Source: Allokutzneria sp. NRRL B-24872
GTDB lineage: Bacteria; Actinomycetota; Actinomycetes; Mycobacteriales; Pseudonocardiaceae
Direction: 5' to 3'
Assembly (NCBI RefSeq): GCF_002155965.1
Contig: NZ_MUMH01000022.1
Coordinates: forward strand, 1-40,746
Length of the DNA stretch: 40,746 nucleotides
The notes beneath the pieces were generated by a model, which was not told the DNA's origin, made no database searches, and saw only the letters and a list, made by a program, of their open reading frames with translations. Shown here piece by piece: positions 1 to 7,299 of the stretch. Position numbers and translations under genes: made by a program. How positions within the stretch are numbered: position 1 is the stretch's first letter; every line of letters begins with the position of its first letter.

Positions 1-58
1 CCCAGGCGTCCGCCACGCCGAAACGCAACCCCCTCCCAACAGAACACGCGGCTGGAAC

Positions 59-174
59 GGGTCGGCTTTACCTGGGGTGCGCGTGCCATACGCTCGCGCG
101 GGGGCCGGTGTTTCATCACCGTGCCGCCCGGCCCTTTTCGGCACGCGCAAGGGGTCCCCAGGTCAAGCCGACCC
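59..174. repeat. 116-bp imperfect inverted repeat (large stem-loop)
   Basis: Bases 59-77 pair with 156-174 at 18 of 19 positions, and 78-87 pair perfectly with 140-149. Only a 6-base bulge (150-155) interrupts the outer 29-bp stem. The interior (88-139) has further small stems such as GGTG...CACC at 107-120. It lies downstream of the P450 stop with no convincing ORF. It may be a palindromic repeat or MITE-like element, a transcript-end structure for the terpenoid operon, or a structured RNA; copy number elsewhere would decide. Confidence 0.6.
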
Positions 175-196
175 CACGCAGCAACCCCCGCGCCCC

Positions 197-242
197 CAGC
201 CGTACCCGACCTGGAAGCGCAGCCGTACCCCGCTGGAAAGAG
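197..242. repeat. Two-copy tandem repeat, about 23 bp
   Basis: CAGCCGTACCC occurs at 197-207 and 220-230, each followed by a TGGAA-containing segment, giving two adjacent imperfect 23-bp units. No coding or regulatory meaning is evident. Apart from this and the inverted repeat at 59-174, I see nothing in bases 1-308. Confidence 0.5.
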
Positions 243-308
243 CTAAAAGCCCTTGCCGTCAATCAATCACAGCTGGAGAACCCACCAGCCCGCCAACACC
301 CCCGGGCG

Positions 309-1562
309 TCAACGAGACAGGACCCGCATCCGCAACCGCCGAGGCCGAGGCACGATCGCCAAAGCCTCCCGGACCCGACCCTCAACCCCGCGCAACGACC
401 ACCGCGACACAACCCCCGCCACGACCACCATCATCTCCGCCCAGGCGAAGTGCTCCCCGACGCACTTGTGCACCCCGAAGTTGAACGGGGAGAACAACTC
501 CGGCACCGTCCGCTCCGGATCGAACCGCAACGGCGACGGGAACAACTCTGGATCGCGATGCAACGCGTAAGGGCTGTACGCGACCTCTGCCCCCTGAGGA
601 AACCGAAAGCCCCCAAGGGAAACTTCCCGCGTGGTACGCAAGGTGAACAGCAGCGTCGGATGCAGTCGCAACGCCTCGGTCACCACGCGGCGCGTGTACT
701 CCAACTCCCGCACAGACGAAACCGTCACTGGCCGCCCGCCAAGCACCGCATCAACTTCGGCCTGCACACCAAGCGCAACAGAAGGATTGGCCGACAGCTC
801 ATGGAAGATCCAAGCCAACGTCGAACTCGGAGTCTCGGTACCCGCCATCAGCAGCGATACGACTTCGTCGCAGATCTCCGCATCGGACATGCCCGCGGAA
901 ACCAGCATGCTCAACAGATCCGCGCTCGAACCGGAATCCGACCGGTAGCTGGTGATCAGCGTGCCGACCAGTTGCCGCAGCCGCGCGGAAGCGGCGTCGA
1001 AGCGCGGGTGGAACGGCGTGACCATGCGCAGCGCGATGCCCTTCATGATCACGGGCATCAGGCGGTGGATCTCCGAGGCGGCGGCACGGCCGATGTCACG
1101 GGAGGTCAGCGCGTTCACGACGATCTTGAGCATGAGCGAGCTCATCGCCTTGTCGACCTCGACGACGCGACCGTGCTCCCACGAGTCGGTCAGCGCGCGG
1201 GTCTGGGCGACCATCGTGTCGAAGTAGGACTCGACGTGCGCGCGGTGGAAGAGCGGCTGCACGAGCCGTCGCTGCCGTAGGTGCAGCGCTCCGTCGGAGG
1301 TCGCGAGGCCGTCGCCGAACAGGGTTCGCGCGCGCTCGTAGATCTGACCACGCGCGAAACCGTTGCTGGTCAACGCTTCTCGATGAAGCCGGGGCGCGGT
1401 GATGAAGTAGACCGGTTTCGGGCCGAGGTCGACGCGCACGACGTCACCGGACTCGCGCAGCGACACCAGGAACGGCAGCGGGCCACGGGCCAGCGCGCCG
1501 AGGTGCCCGATACCGGGCAGTCTCCCAGGGGCGACCGGAACAGCGCCGAGGTCAGAGGACAT
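309..1562 (-). CDS. Cytochrome P450 (partner of terpene cyclase)
   Basis: A 417-residue bacterial class I cytochrome P450, a normal family length. Visible motifs are the I-helix AGTET (residues 240-244), the K-helix ExxR (E296-R299) and the heme loop FNFGVHKCVG, with Cys367 as the proximal thiolate. The start is the ATG at 1562: it overlaps the end of the terpene cyclase gene by 11 bp, whereas the in-frame extension to 1649 lies inside that gene. Such overlap implies translational coupling. By inference the enzyme oxidises the terpene made by its neighbour. Electrons should come from a ferredoxin and reductase, neither of which is encoded nearby. Confidence 0.93.
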   Translation of the reverse strand: MSSDLGAVPVAPGRLPGIGHLGALARGPLPFLVSLRESGDVVRVDLGPKPVYFITAPRLHREALTSNGFARGQIYERARTLFGDGLATSDGALHLRQRRLVQPLFHRAHVESYFDTMVAQTRALTDSWEHGRVVEVDKAMSSLMLKIVVNALTSRDIGRAAASEIHRLMPVIMKGIALRMVTPFHPRFDAASARLRQLVGTLITSYRSDSGSSADLLSMLVSAGMSDAEICDEVVSLLMAGTETPSSTLAWIFHELSANPSVALGVQAEVDAVLGGRPVTVSSVRELEYTRRVVTEALRLHPTLLFTLRTTREVSLGGFRFPQGAEVAYSPYALHRDPELFPSPLRFDPERTVPELFSPFNFGVHKCVGEHFAWAEMMVVVAGVVSRWSLRGVEGRVREALAIVPRPRRLRMRVLSR

Positions 1563-2550
1563 TGTCGAAGATCCCCCGAATTCGAGGCAGGTCAAGGTCA
1601 TAACGCTTGGTGTGCTCGATCCACACGAGGTTCGCGTAGACGTACGCACGCAACTGCCGGGTCAGAGCGAGCGCCGCTTCTGCGCCGAGTCCGAACTCCG
1701 CCGCCAGCTCGGGTAACTCGCCCTCGATGTGCAGGAAAAGTCGTTGTCGCTCCTTGGCCCGCTCCACAACGCGATCCACGGCGACTTCGATCGAGCAGTC
1801 CTCGCTCGCCGACACCACGAGCACGGTGTTGCACAGCTGCTCGTCGGCGATGTCCTTCTCCAGGCCGTAAATGTCGTTGTGCCACGCGGTGATGTCGGCG
1901 AAACACCACACAAGCTCGCGGAACATCCGGTGCGAGCGCAGCGCTTCCGGGATGCGCAGCCCGGACAGGGCTTCGAGCACGTCGGCCTGGAAGATCATCG
2001 CGATGGTGTGCCTGCGCAGGCCGAGGAAGGTGGCCGCGTCGGGGACTTCTCCCTTGACGTGGAAGCGGTTCTGAAAGCGGACCGCTTCGAGGTAGTCGAG
2101 GAAGTTCCGCGCCACCCGCAGCCGCGCGGCGGGCGCCATGTCCGCGATCAGCTCGGGCCAGAACTCGGCGAGCCCCCTGACGACCGGATCGGTGCCGGGG
2201 ACCGCGCCGCCGTCAAGGATCGTGCGGGCGGAGCGGATGACCGAGCACATCCGGCTGTCGCGCTCACCCCAGTCGTAGTTGTCGTACTGGTCGTCGGCCA
2301 GCGATCCCCAGCAGAACCACTTCATGCCGAGCACGAGCGCGGCGAACCCGAGCGAGGGCGTGGCGATCCCGTGGTAGAGCCCGAACCGGAAGGACCGAAG
2401 ATGATCTTCCTGGGCGTGGTCGGTGAGGAACCCGACGCGCCACAACCACGCGACCGCCTCGTCCTCCGCCCGCTCCGCCAACGGGTTGACCGCCGCGCTC
2501 TGCGACTCGGTGAACCCCGGAACCAGCGCGGACACGCTGAGCTGCGCCAC
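1552..2550 (-). CDS. Class I terpene synthase (terpene cyclase)
   Basis: A 332-residue protein with the bacterial terpene cyclase layout. It has an aspartate-rich DDQYD motif (residues 86-90), the NSE-type motif NDIYGLEKD (225-233), a preceding RRH segment where the pyrophosphate sensor arginine lies, and the C-terminal RY pair (316-317). The family ionises prenyl diphosphates with three Mg ions. The start is the GTG at 2550, because GGAGG lies just upstream; a longer ATG version reads through the promoter region. The middle metal ligand of the NSE motif, normally Ser or Thr, is Gly here. The product cannot be predicted; a sesquiterpene is likely from length. It overlaps the P450 gene by 11 bp. 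Confidence 0.9.
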   Translation of the reverse strand: MAQLSVSALVPGFTESQSAAVNPLAERAEDEAVAWLWRVGFLTDHAQEDHLRSFRFGLYHGIATPSLGFAALVLGMKWFCWGSLADDQYDNYDWGERDSRMCSVIRSARTILDGGAVPGTDPVVRGLAEFWPELIADMAPAARLRVARNFLDYLEAVRFQNRFHVKGEVPDAATFLGLRRHTIAMIFQADVLEALSGLRIPEALRSHRMFRELVWCFADITAWHNDIYGLEKDIADEQLCNTVLVVSASEDCSIEVAVDRVVERAKERQRLFLHIEGELPELAAEFGLGAEAALALTRQLRAYVYANLVWIEHTKRYDLDLPRIRGIFDNVL

Positions 2551-2604
2551 GGCACCACCTCCGCCCAGAAAGACTCCATCCAGCGGATTGACGCTATAGC
2601 ACAC

Positions 2605-2619
2605 TTTCCATACTGGAAA
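2605..2619. promoter_or_regulatory. Palindrome upstream of terpenoid operon
   Basis: A perfect 6+6-bp inverted repeat, TTTCCA-TAC-TGGAAA, lies 55 bp upstream of the cyclase GTG. On the minus strand it is followed by TGTGCTATAGC, which could be an extended -10. Position suggests an operator for the cyclase-P450 operon. The repressor is unknown. Confidence 0.4.
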
Positions 2620-2625
2620 CACGCT

Positions 2626-3657
2626 TCACGTACGGTTGCGCCAGCGCGTCAACCGCCGTCCGCCAACGGTCACCGCACCAGCCAGCACGGTCACGACGCA
2701 CGCCACGACGGCGGTCTGGAGCACGCCCGGCCACACGAGCAGCGCGAGCGTCCACAGCACCAGCAACGCCGTACCCAGCGTGAACAGCGCGCTCGCCGCC
2801 AGCAGCAGCGTCCGTGCCCGCACCAGCCGGACCAGGCCCGGCCGCACCGCGGCGGGCACCTTGGACACGAACTGCCACAGCACCGCGGCCATGGCGGCGA
2901 TCAGGATCAGCCCGAACACCGCGTACCCGGACGACGGCCGGGGCAGCCCGCCGATCACCAGGGCCAGGCTGCCGATGGCTTGCAGAACCACCAAGCGCCA
3001 CAACACATCCCACAGCACCGGTTCCGCGTCGGGGACCACGGGCTCGGGGTCGGGCTCGCCGCGCTGCACCTTCGCCAGCTCATCGCGCAGGTGCTCGTTG
3101 TTCGGGTTGAGCTGCACAGCGGTCAGCAGCGCCTGTTCGGCCACGTCCCACCGGTGCGCGCGCGAAGCGATCTCGCTGAGGACCTCGAAGGGGCGGGACT
3201 CCGTCGGCGCCAGCTCGGAGGCGCGGTGCGCGGCGATGAGCGCGCGCTTGGCGTCCTCCTCGGCCTCGTGCACGCGCTCGACGGCACCCGAGCCGATCAG
3301 GGCTTCGGCGAGCGCGATGTGGCAGCGCCATTCGAACGGATCGGCGCGGACCGCGCAGTCGGCGGCGGCGACGGCCTCGGCGCTGCGGCCGAGCTGGAGC
3401 AGCGCGAGGCTAGCCAGCCGGTGCGGCCCCTCCTTGCCCGAGCCGAGGACCACCGCGTTCTGGGCGGCCTCCAACGCTTTTTTGGGCTGGTCGTCGGACA
3501 GGTGGGCGGCGGCGAGGCCGCACCAGGCGTCCACGTTCGTCGGGAACTGGGCGGTCACCGGGCGCAGCAGCCGCACGGCCTTGGCCGCCTTGCCGGAGCG
3601 GCACAGCTCGGCGGCCTGCCGCACGGCAGCGGCCGCGTGGTCGTCGGCGTCGGCCAT
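2626..3657 (-). CDS. TPR-repeat membrane protein
   Basis: A 343-residue protein. The N-terminal two thirds is helical with TPR character: repeated A-x-x-A-x-x-L patterns and the segment NPNNEHLRDELAKVQRG. The C-terminal part has several hydrophobic segments, including VLQAIGSLALVIGGL and LLLAASALFTLGTALLVLW, and ends in an Arg-rich tail. TPRs usually mediate protein-protein contacts, here probably on the cytoplasmic side of the membrane. The start at 3657 has GGAAGGA about 7 bp upstream; a longer reading would overlap the divergent glycosyltransferase gene. The partner is unknown. It is divergent from the glycosyltransferase with an 88-bp gap. Confidence 0.8.
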   Translation of the reverse strand: MADADDHAAAAVRQAAELCRSGKAAKAVRLLRPVTAQFPTNVDAWCGLAAAHLSDDQPKKALEAAQNAVVLGSGKEGPHRLASLALLQLGRSAEAVAAADCAVRADPFEWRCHIALAEALIGSGAVERVHEAEEDAKRALIAAHRASELAPTESRPFEVLSEIASRAHRWDVAEQALLTAVQLNPNNEHLRDELAKVQRGEPDPEPVVPDAEPVLWDVLWRLVVLQAIGSLALVIGGLPRPSSGYAVFGLILIAAMAAVLWQFVSKVPAAVRPGLVRLVRARTLLLAASALFTLGTALLVLWTLALLVWPGVLQTAVVACVVTVLAGAVTVGGRRLTRWRNRT

Positions 3658-3745
3658 CCGGGCGTCCTTCCAGGCAGCGGGCTCAGCGTGACCAGTCTGG
3701 CACGTCCGGTGATCACTACTCTCGGAGCCGAGCTGGGAGGACGCC

Positions 3746-4924
3746 GTGAGGATTCTGATGATCACCGCAGGCAGCAGGGGCGACGTGCAGCCCTACGCGG
3801 CGCTCGCGGTCGCGCTGCGGGCGGCGGGGCACGAGCCGGTGCTCGCGGCGGCCACCCGTTCGGGCGAGGTCTTCGCCGGGCTCGGCTTCCGGTTCGCCGA
3901 GTTGGACGAGGGTCCGCTCGCGCTGACCGAGAGCGCGGCGACGGAGAGCAAGCTCGCGCTCTACCGCAAGGCCATGGGCATGATGGGACGGATGTTCGAC
4001 GACGCCTGGGCGGTCGCGGCCGATGGCGCGGACCTCGTCGTGCACCATCCCGGAGCGCTCGTCGGCGCGCACATCGCCGAGCGCCTCGGTGTCCCGGCGG
4101 TGATCGGCGCGCTGACCCCGCTCTACGTTCCGACACAAGCGTTTCCGCTGCCCCTGTTGCCACCGTGGACGCCTCCGGCGTTCAACCGGGCGAGCTACCG
4201 GCTCGTCAACGCGATCGGCCTGCCGTTCCGGAAGCTGGTGACGCGCTGGCGCGCCGAGCGGTTGGGCCTGCCACCTGGAAAGGGACGACAGGACGCGGTG
4301 CTGCACGCGATCAGCGAGCACGTCGTGCCCCGCCCAGCCGACTGGCCCGCGACCGCGCACACCACGGGCTACTGGTTCCTCGAATCCCCTGAGGAGATCG
4401 AGCTTCCCGAGATCACCGGAACGACCGTCTACATCGGATTCGGCAGCATGTTGGGAGCCGATCCCGCTCGCACGACCGCGACCGTGCTCGAAGCCGTCAG
4501 GCTGGCCGGGGTCCACGCGGTCCTCGCGCGCGGCTGGGGCGGGCTGGCATCAACGGACCTGCCGAAGAACGTGACGATGATCGACCAGGTGCCGCACGAG
4601 CGCCTGTTCCCGCTGGTGGACGCGGTTGTGCACCACGGCGGAGCCGGGACGTCCGCGGCAGCCGTCGCGGCCGGGCGACCGCAGGTCCTGTGCCCGTTCA
4701 TCGCGGACCAGCCGTACTGGGGACGCCGGATGCACGAGCTCGGCGTGGCCCCGCCGCCGCTGCCCGAGCGCGCGCTGGACGCCGGGGAGCTGGCCGCATC
4801 GATCAAGGAGGCGCTGAGCAGGGCGGAGGAGGCCGCGCGGCTCGGCGCGCTGGTCCGCGCGGAAAACGGTGCGGGCAAAGCGGTTCACGAACTCGAACAG
4901 CTCTGTCGTTCTTCCGGACGATGA
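3746..4924 (+). CDS. GT1/GT28-type glycosyltransferase
   Basis: A 392-residue GT-B glycosyltransferase of the UDP-glucuronosyl/sterol 3-beta-glucosyltransferase-like group. The N-terminus (ILMITAGSRGDVQPY) is the usual acceptor-domain loop. The C-terminal donor site reads HHGGAGTSAAAVAAGRPQVL followed by PFIADQPYWG, the nucleotide-sugar binding signature. It should transfer a sugar from an NDP-sugar to a lipid or small molecule, by analogy a sterol-like, polyketide or terpenoid acceptor. The start is GTG at 3746 behind GGGAGGA. The terpenoid operon lies about 1.2 kb away on the other strand, so terpenoid glycosylation is possible but unproven. Confidence 0.88.
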   Translation: MRILMITAGSRGDVQPYAALAVALRAAGHEPVLAAATRSGEVFAGLGFRFAELDEGPLALTESAATESKLALYRKAMGMMGRMFDDAWAVAADGADLVVHHPGALVGAHIAERLGVPAVIGALTPLYVPTQAFPLPLLPPWTPPAFNRASYRLVNAIGLPFRKLVTRWRAERLGLPPGKGRQDAVLHAISEHVVPRPADWPATAHTTGYWFLESPEEIELPEITGTTVYIGFGSMLGADPARTTATVLEAVRLAGVHAVLARGWGGLASTDLPKNVTMIDQVPHERLFPLVDAVVHHGGAGTSAAAVAAGRPQVLCPFIADQPYWGRRMHELGVAPPPLPERALDAGELAASIKEALSRAEEAARLGALVRAENGAGKAVHELEQLCRSSGR

Positions 4925-4991
4925 CCGCGCGCATCGCGGGCACTACGGTCGGCTACGCCGTCGCAGGTACTCCACACAAGGAGATCCAGCG

Positions 4992-6329
4992 ATGAGACAT
5001 GCCCTCGTCCCGGTCGCCGCGTTGCTGCTGCTGGGAACCACGCCGATCGCGAACGCCGCGCCGGTGACCTCGTTGTCCGCCTTGCAGAGCGCGATCGACA
5101 AGGCCAAGTCCGGGGACCGCGTCGTGCTCGCGGCGGGCCGCTACGAGGCCAAGCAGCCGATCAAGATCGCCCGCAAGTCCGGTGTCACGATCGCCGCCGC
5201 CTCGGTCGGTGGCGCCGAGATCTTCGGTGCGAACGGCTTCACCTTCGAGTCCTCCGACAACGTCACGGTGGAGGGCTTCAAGTTCACCCACACCGCGACG
5301 GTGTCCGTTCCGTCCAGTTCGCACCACATCCGCTTGAGCCGCAACGTCTTCCAGCTGCGCTCCGAGGCGGGCAAGCACTGGGTGAACGTGGACGGCGACG
5401 ACGTCGAGGTGGACCGCAACACCTTCACCGGCAAGAGCACGCAGGGCGTCTACCTGTCGATCTTCGGGCCGAGCAGCGGAATGGCGCAGCGGACGCACAT
5501 CCACCGCAACTACTTCCACAACCACTCGTTCTCCGGATCGAACGGCGGCGAGTCGATCAGGCTCGGCGTCAGCTCCAAGCAGCGGTTCTCCGCGCGCGCC
5601 CTGGTGGAGAACAACCTGTTCGAGAAGGCCAACGGCGACCCCGAGGCGATCTCCGTCAAGTCCTCCGACAACGTCGTCCGCAACAACACGATCCGTGACA
5701 GCAAGGGCCAGATCGTGTTGCGGCACGGCAACCGCACGCGCGTCGAGGGCAACATCATGCTCGGCGGAGCTTCCGGAATCCGCTTCTACGGCAACGACCA
5801 CGTGATCGTGAACAACGTCGTGAACGGCAGCAGCGGCAACGGGATCACGGTCGGCAGCGGGACCGTCATCGACGACACCAGCAGCACCGGCAACGACCGC
5901 CCGGACCGCGTGCTGGTCGCCTTCAACACCGTTTCCGGCACGGCGACGGCCATCGCGGGCGAGAACAAGACCTACGGGCCGGACTCGTGCGTGATCGCCA
6001 ACAACGTGCTCACCGGCAGCGGCCAGCTCGTGCGGCAGACGCAGTTCGCCAAGTTCCGCTGGGAGGGCAACGTGCTCTGGGGCGGCAGCGCCGGTGACAT
6101 CCCGTCCGGCGGCTACCGCCAGGCCGACCCGAAGCTCTCCGGCGAACTCCGGCGCCCGGCATCGGACAGCCCGGTGCTCAACGCCTCCGTCGGCTCCTAC
6201 CCGATGGTCGAGCTGGACGTGGACGGGCTGCGGCGGGACGACCGCAAGGACGTCGGTGCCGACGAGCGCGGTGGCCAGCGCGTCCCGCTGACCGCCTCCG
6301 ACGTCGGCCCTGGGGCCTCTTCCGAGTGA
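4992..6329 (+). CDS. Secreted polysaccharide lyase, PL6-like (chondroitinase B/alginate lyase fold)
   Basis: A 445-residue exported beta-helix protein. Signal peptide residues 1-23 end in ANAAP. The body shows repeated beta-helix rungs (NNLF, NNTI, NNVV). The active-site region has NGDPEAISVKSS (215-225) and IVLRHGN (241-247). Lys223 and Arg244 are 21 residues apart, the same spacing as the catalytic Lys/Arg pair of chondroitinase B, and D216/E218 match its calcium ligands. It probably cleaves a uronic-acid polysaccharide by beta-elimination. The start at 4992 has AAGGAG upstream. A short tail follows the conserved VGADE end. Confidence 0.87.
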   Translation: MRHALVPVAALLLLGTTPIANAAPVTSLSALQSAIDKAKSGDRVVLAAGRYEAKQPIKIARKSGVTIAAASVGGAEIFGANGFTFESSDNVTVEGFKFTHTATVSVPSSSHHIRLSRNVFQLRSEAGKHWVNVDGDDVEVDRNTFTGKSTQGVYLSIFGPSSGMAQRTHIHRNYFHNHSFSGSNGGESIRLGVSSKQRFSARALVENNLFEKANGDPEAISVKSSDNVVRNNTIRDSKGQIVLRHGNRTRVEGNIMLGGASGIRFYGNDHVIVNNVVNGSSGNGITVGSGTVIDDTSSTGNDRPDRVLVAFNTVSGTATAIAGENKTYGPDSCVIANNVLTGSGQLVRQTQFAKFRWEGNVLWGGSAGDIPSGGYRQADPKLSGELRRPASDSPVLNASVGSYPMVELDVDGLRRDDRKDVGADERGGQRVPLTASDVGPGASSE

Positions 6330-6366
6330 TCATGACGACCGGCTTCTGCTGGTCAGAGCGCCGTTC

Positions 6367-6386
6367 GTTCAGCCGATCGACTGAAC
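6367..6386. promoter_or_regulatory. 20-bp near-perfect palindrome (operator-like)
   Basis: GTTCAGCCGATCGACTGAAC is symmetric at 18 of 20 positions. It lies in the 141-bp gap between the lyase stop and the small gene starting at 6471. This is the size and symmetry expected of a TetR/GntR-type operator. A smaller imperfect hairpin at 6336-6353 could end the lyase transcript. Confidence 0.4.
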
Positions 6387-6470
6387 AGGCTCAAGCGCCG
6401 CGTCATGCCCGGCCAGCCCGGGCGTCCCACCTCCGCATCGAGAACGGACCAGGGCTGGAGGTCGGGGAAC

Positions 6471-6671
6471 GTGGTTGTCCGCAAGGAGTGGATCGTGGGC
6501 TGCCGCGATGTCGCGGGCCGACGGCGGTCGTTGACGGTGCTGGTGAACCAGGGACAGGTCGTGGTGATCTCGCCGCCGGGCGAGGCGGCCGTGCTCGCGC
6601 CCTTGGAGGTCGGTGAACTGCGGTCCGCGCTTCGGCAGGCGGCGATGGCCGCGGTGGGCGCCGAACTGTGA
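6471..6671 (+). CDS. Conserved small hypothetical protein, 66 aa
   Basis: A small beta-rich protein: basic N-terminus with RKEWIVGCRD, a hydrophobic strand pair (LTVLVNQGQVVVISPPG), then an amphipathic helix. The start is the GTG at 6471, placed by GGAGG about 9 bp upstream; the reading frame opens further upstream without a ribosome site. Its stop overlaps the next start by 4 bp (GTGA), so it is translationally coupled to the acetyltransferase. Similar short proteins occur in actinomycetes. I do not know its function. Confidence 0.7.
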   Translation: MVVRKEWIVGCRDVAGRRRSLTVLVNQGQVVVISPPGEAAVLAPLEVGELRSALRQAAMAAVGAEL

Positions 6672-7213
6672 GCGAGCAAGCAGGAGAAGAGGCGTCTGAG
6701 CTGACCGTTCGGAGCGGGACGGTCAGCGACGCCGCGACAGTGCTCGGACTCTTCGACGACGCGGTGCGCTGGTTGACGGTCAAGGGGCAGACCGGCCAGT
6801 GGGGCACCACCCCGTTCTCGGAGAGTCCGAAGCGCGTCCTGCAGGTGGAGCGGTGGTGCGGCTCCGGCGGGCTGCACATCGCCGAACGGTCCGGGGAGGC
6901 GGTCGGCGCGCTCGTGCTGCTGCCGGAAGCCCCGGACTACGTGCCCGTCTCCGACGAACCCGAGCTGTACGTGATCGGCCTGGTCTCTGGGCGGCAGGCC
7001 GCCGCACGTGGCGCGGGAAGGGCATTGCTGGAGACGGCACACCAGAAGGCGGTGGCGGCGGGGGTCTCCCGGCTGCGGGTCGACTGCTGGGCAGGCGGTG
7101 ACGGCGCGCTCGTGGACTTCTACGTCTCGGCGGGTTTCACCAGGCTGCACGGCTTCGAGGTCGGGGACTGGCCGGGCCAGGTCCTCGAACGGCGCCTGCG
7201 CCGCCACCCCTGA
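6668..7213 (+). CDS. GNAT family N-acetyltransferase
   Basis: A 181-residue single-domain GNAT protein. The acetyl-CoA loop is visible as RQAAARGAGRALLE (motif A, R/Q-x-x-G-x-G), followed by a helix and the strand RLRVDCWAGGDGALVDFYVSAGF, whose last part is the usual motif B. The N-terminus has the common RSGTVSDAATVLGLFDDA helix. The substrate is unknown; small molecule, aminoglycoside-like or protein N-terminus are all possible. The GTG start overlaps the stop of the 66-aa gene. Confidence 0.85.
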   Translation: MSEQAGEEASELTVRSGTVSDAATVLGLFDDAVRWLTVKGQTGQWGTTPFSESPKRVLQVERWCGSGGLHIAERSGEAVGALVLLPEAPDYVPVSDEPELYVIGLVSGRQAAARGAGRALLETAHQKAVAAGVSRLRVDCWAGGDGALVDFYVSAGFTRLHGFEVGDWPGQVLERRLRRHP

Positions 7214-7265
7214 CCGGGCCGGCACGTTGGTCCCCTGCTTCCTGCGTGCCGGCCCTTCAGCTCTT

Positions 7266-7293
7266 CCTACTCACGGGTAGGTAGTGTCAGTAT
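7266..7293 (+). promoter_or_regulatory. Operator-like repeat and putative leaderless promoter
   Basis: CCTAC at 7266-7270 and GTAGG at 7277-7281 form an inverted repeat with a 6-bp spacer. The hexamer CAGTAT at 7288-7293 ends 6 bp before the GTG at 7300. Since the Rossmann fold begins at once after that GTG and the only purine-rich stretch touches it, the transcript probably starts at the initiation codon. TACC/GGTA-like palindromes are common TetR operators at fatty-acid genes of actinobacteria; assignment here is inference. Confidence 0.4.
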
Positions 7294-7299
7294 CGAGGG

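Noticed and set aside
108-1280. 390-codon open frame antisense to the P450
   Set aside because: Arg/His/Pro-rich composition with no domain, while the opposite strand carries all P450 motifs.
1729-4392. 887-codon open frame on the plus strand
   Set aside because: It runs antisense across the cyclase and TPR genes and into the glycosyltransferase; long stop-free antisense frames are expected at this GC content and it has no recognisable domain.
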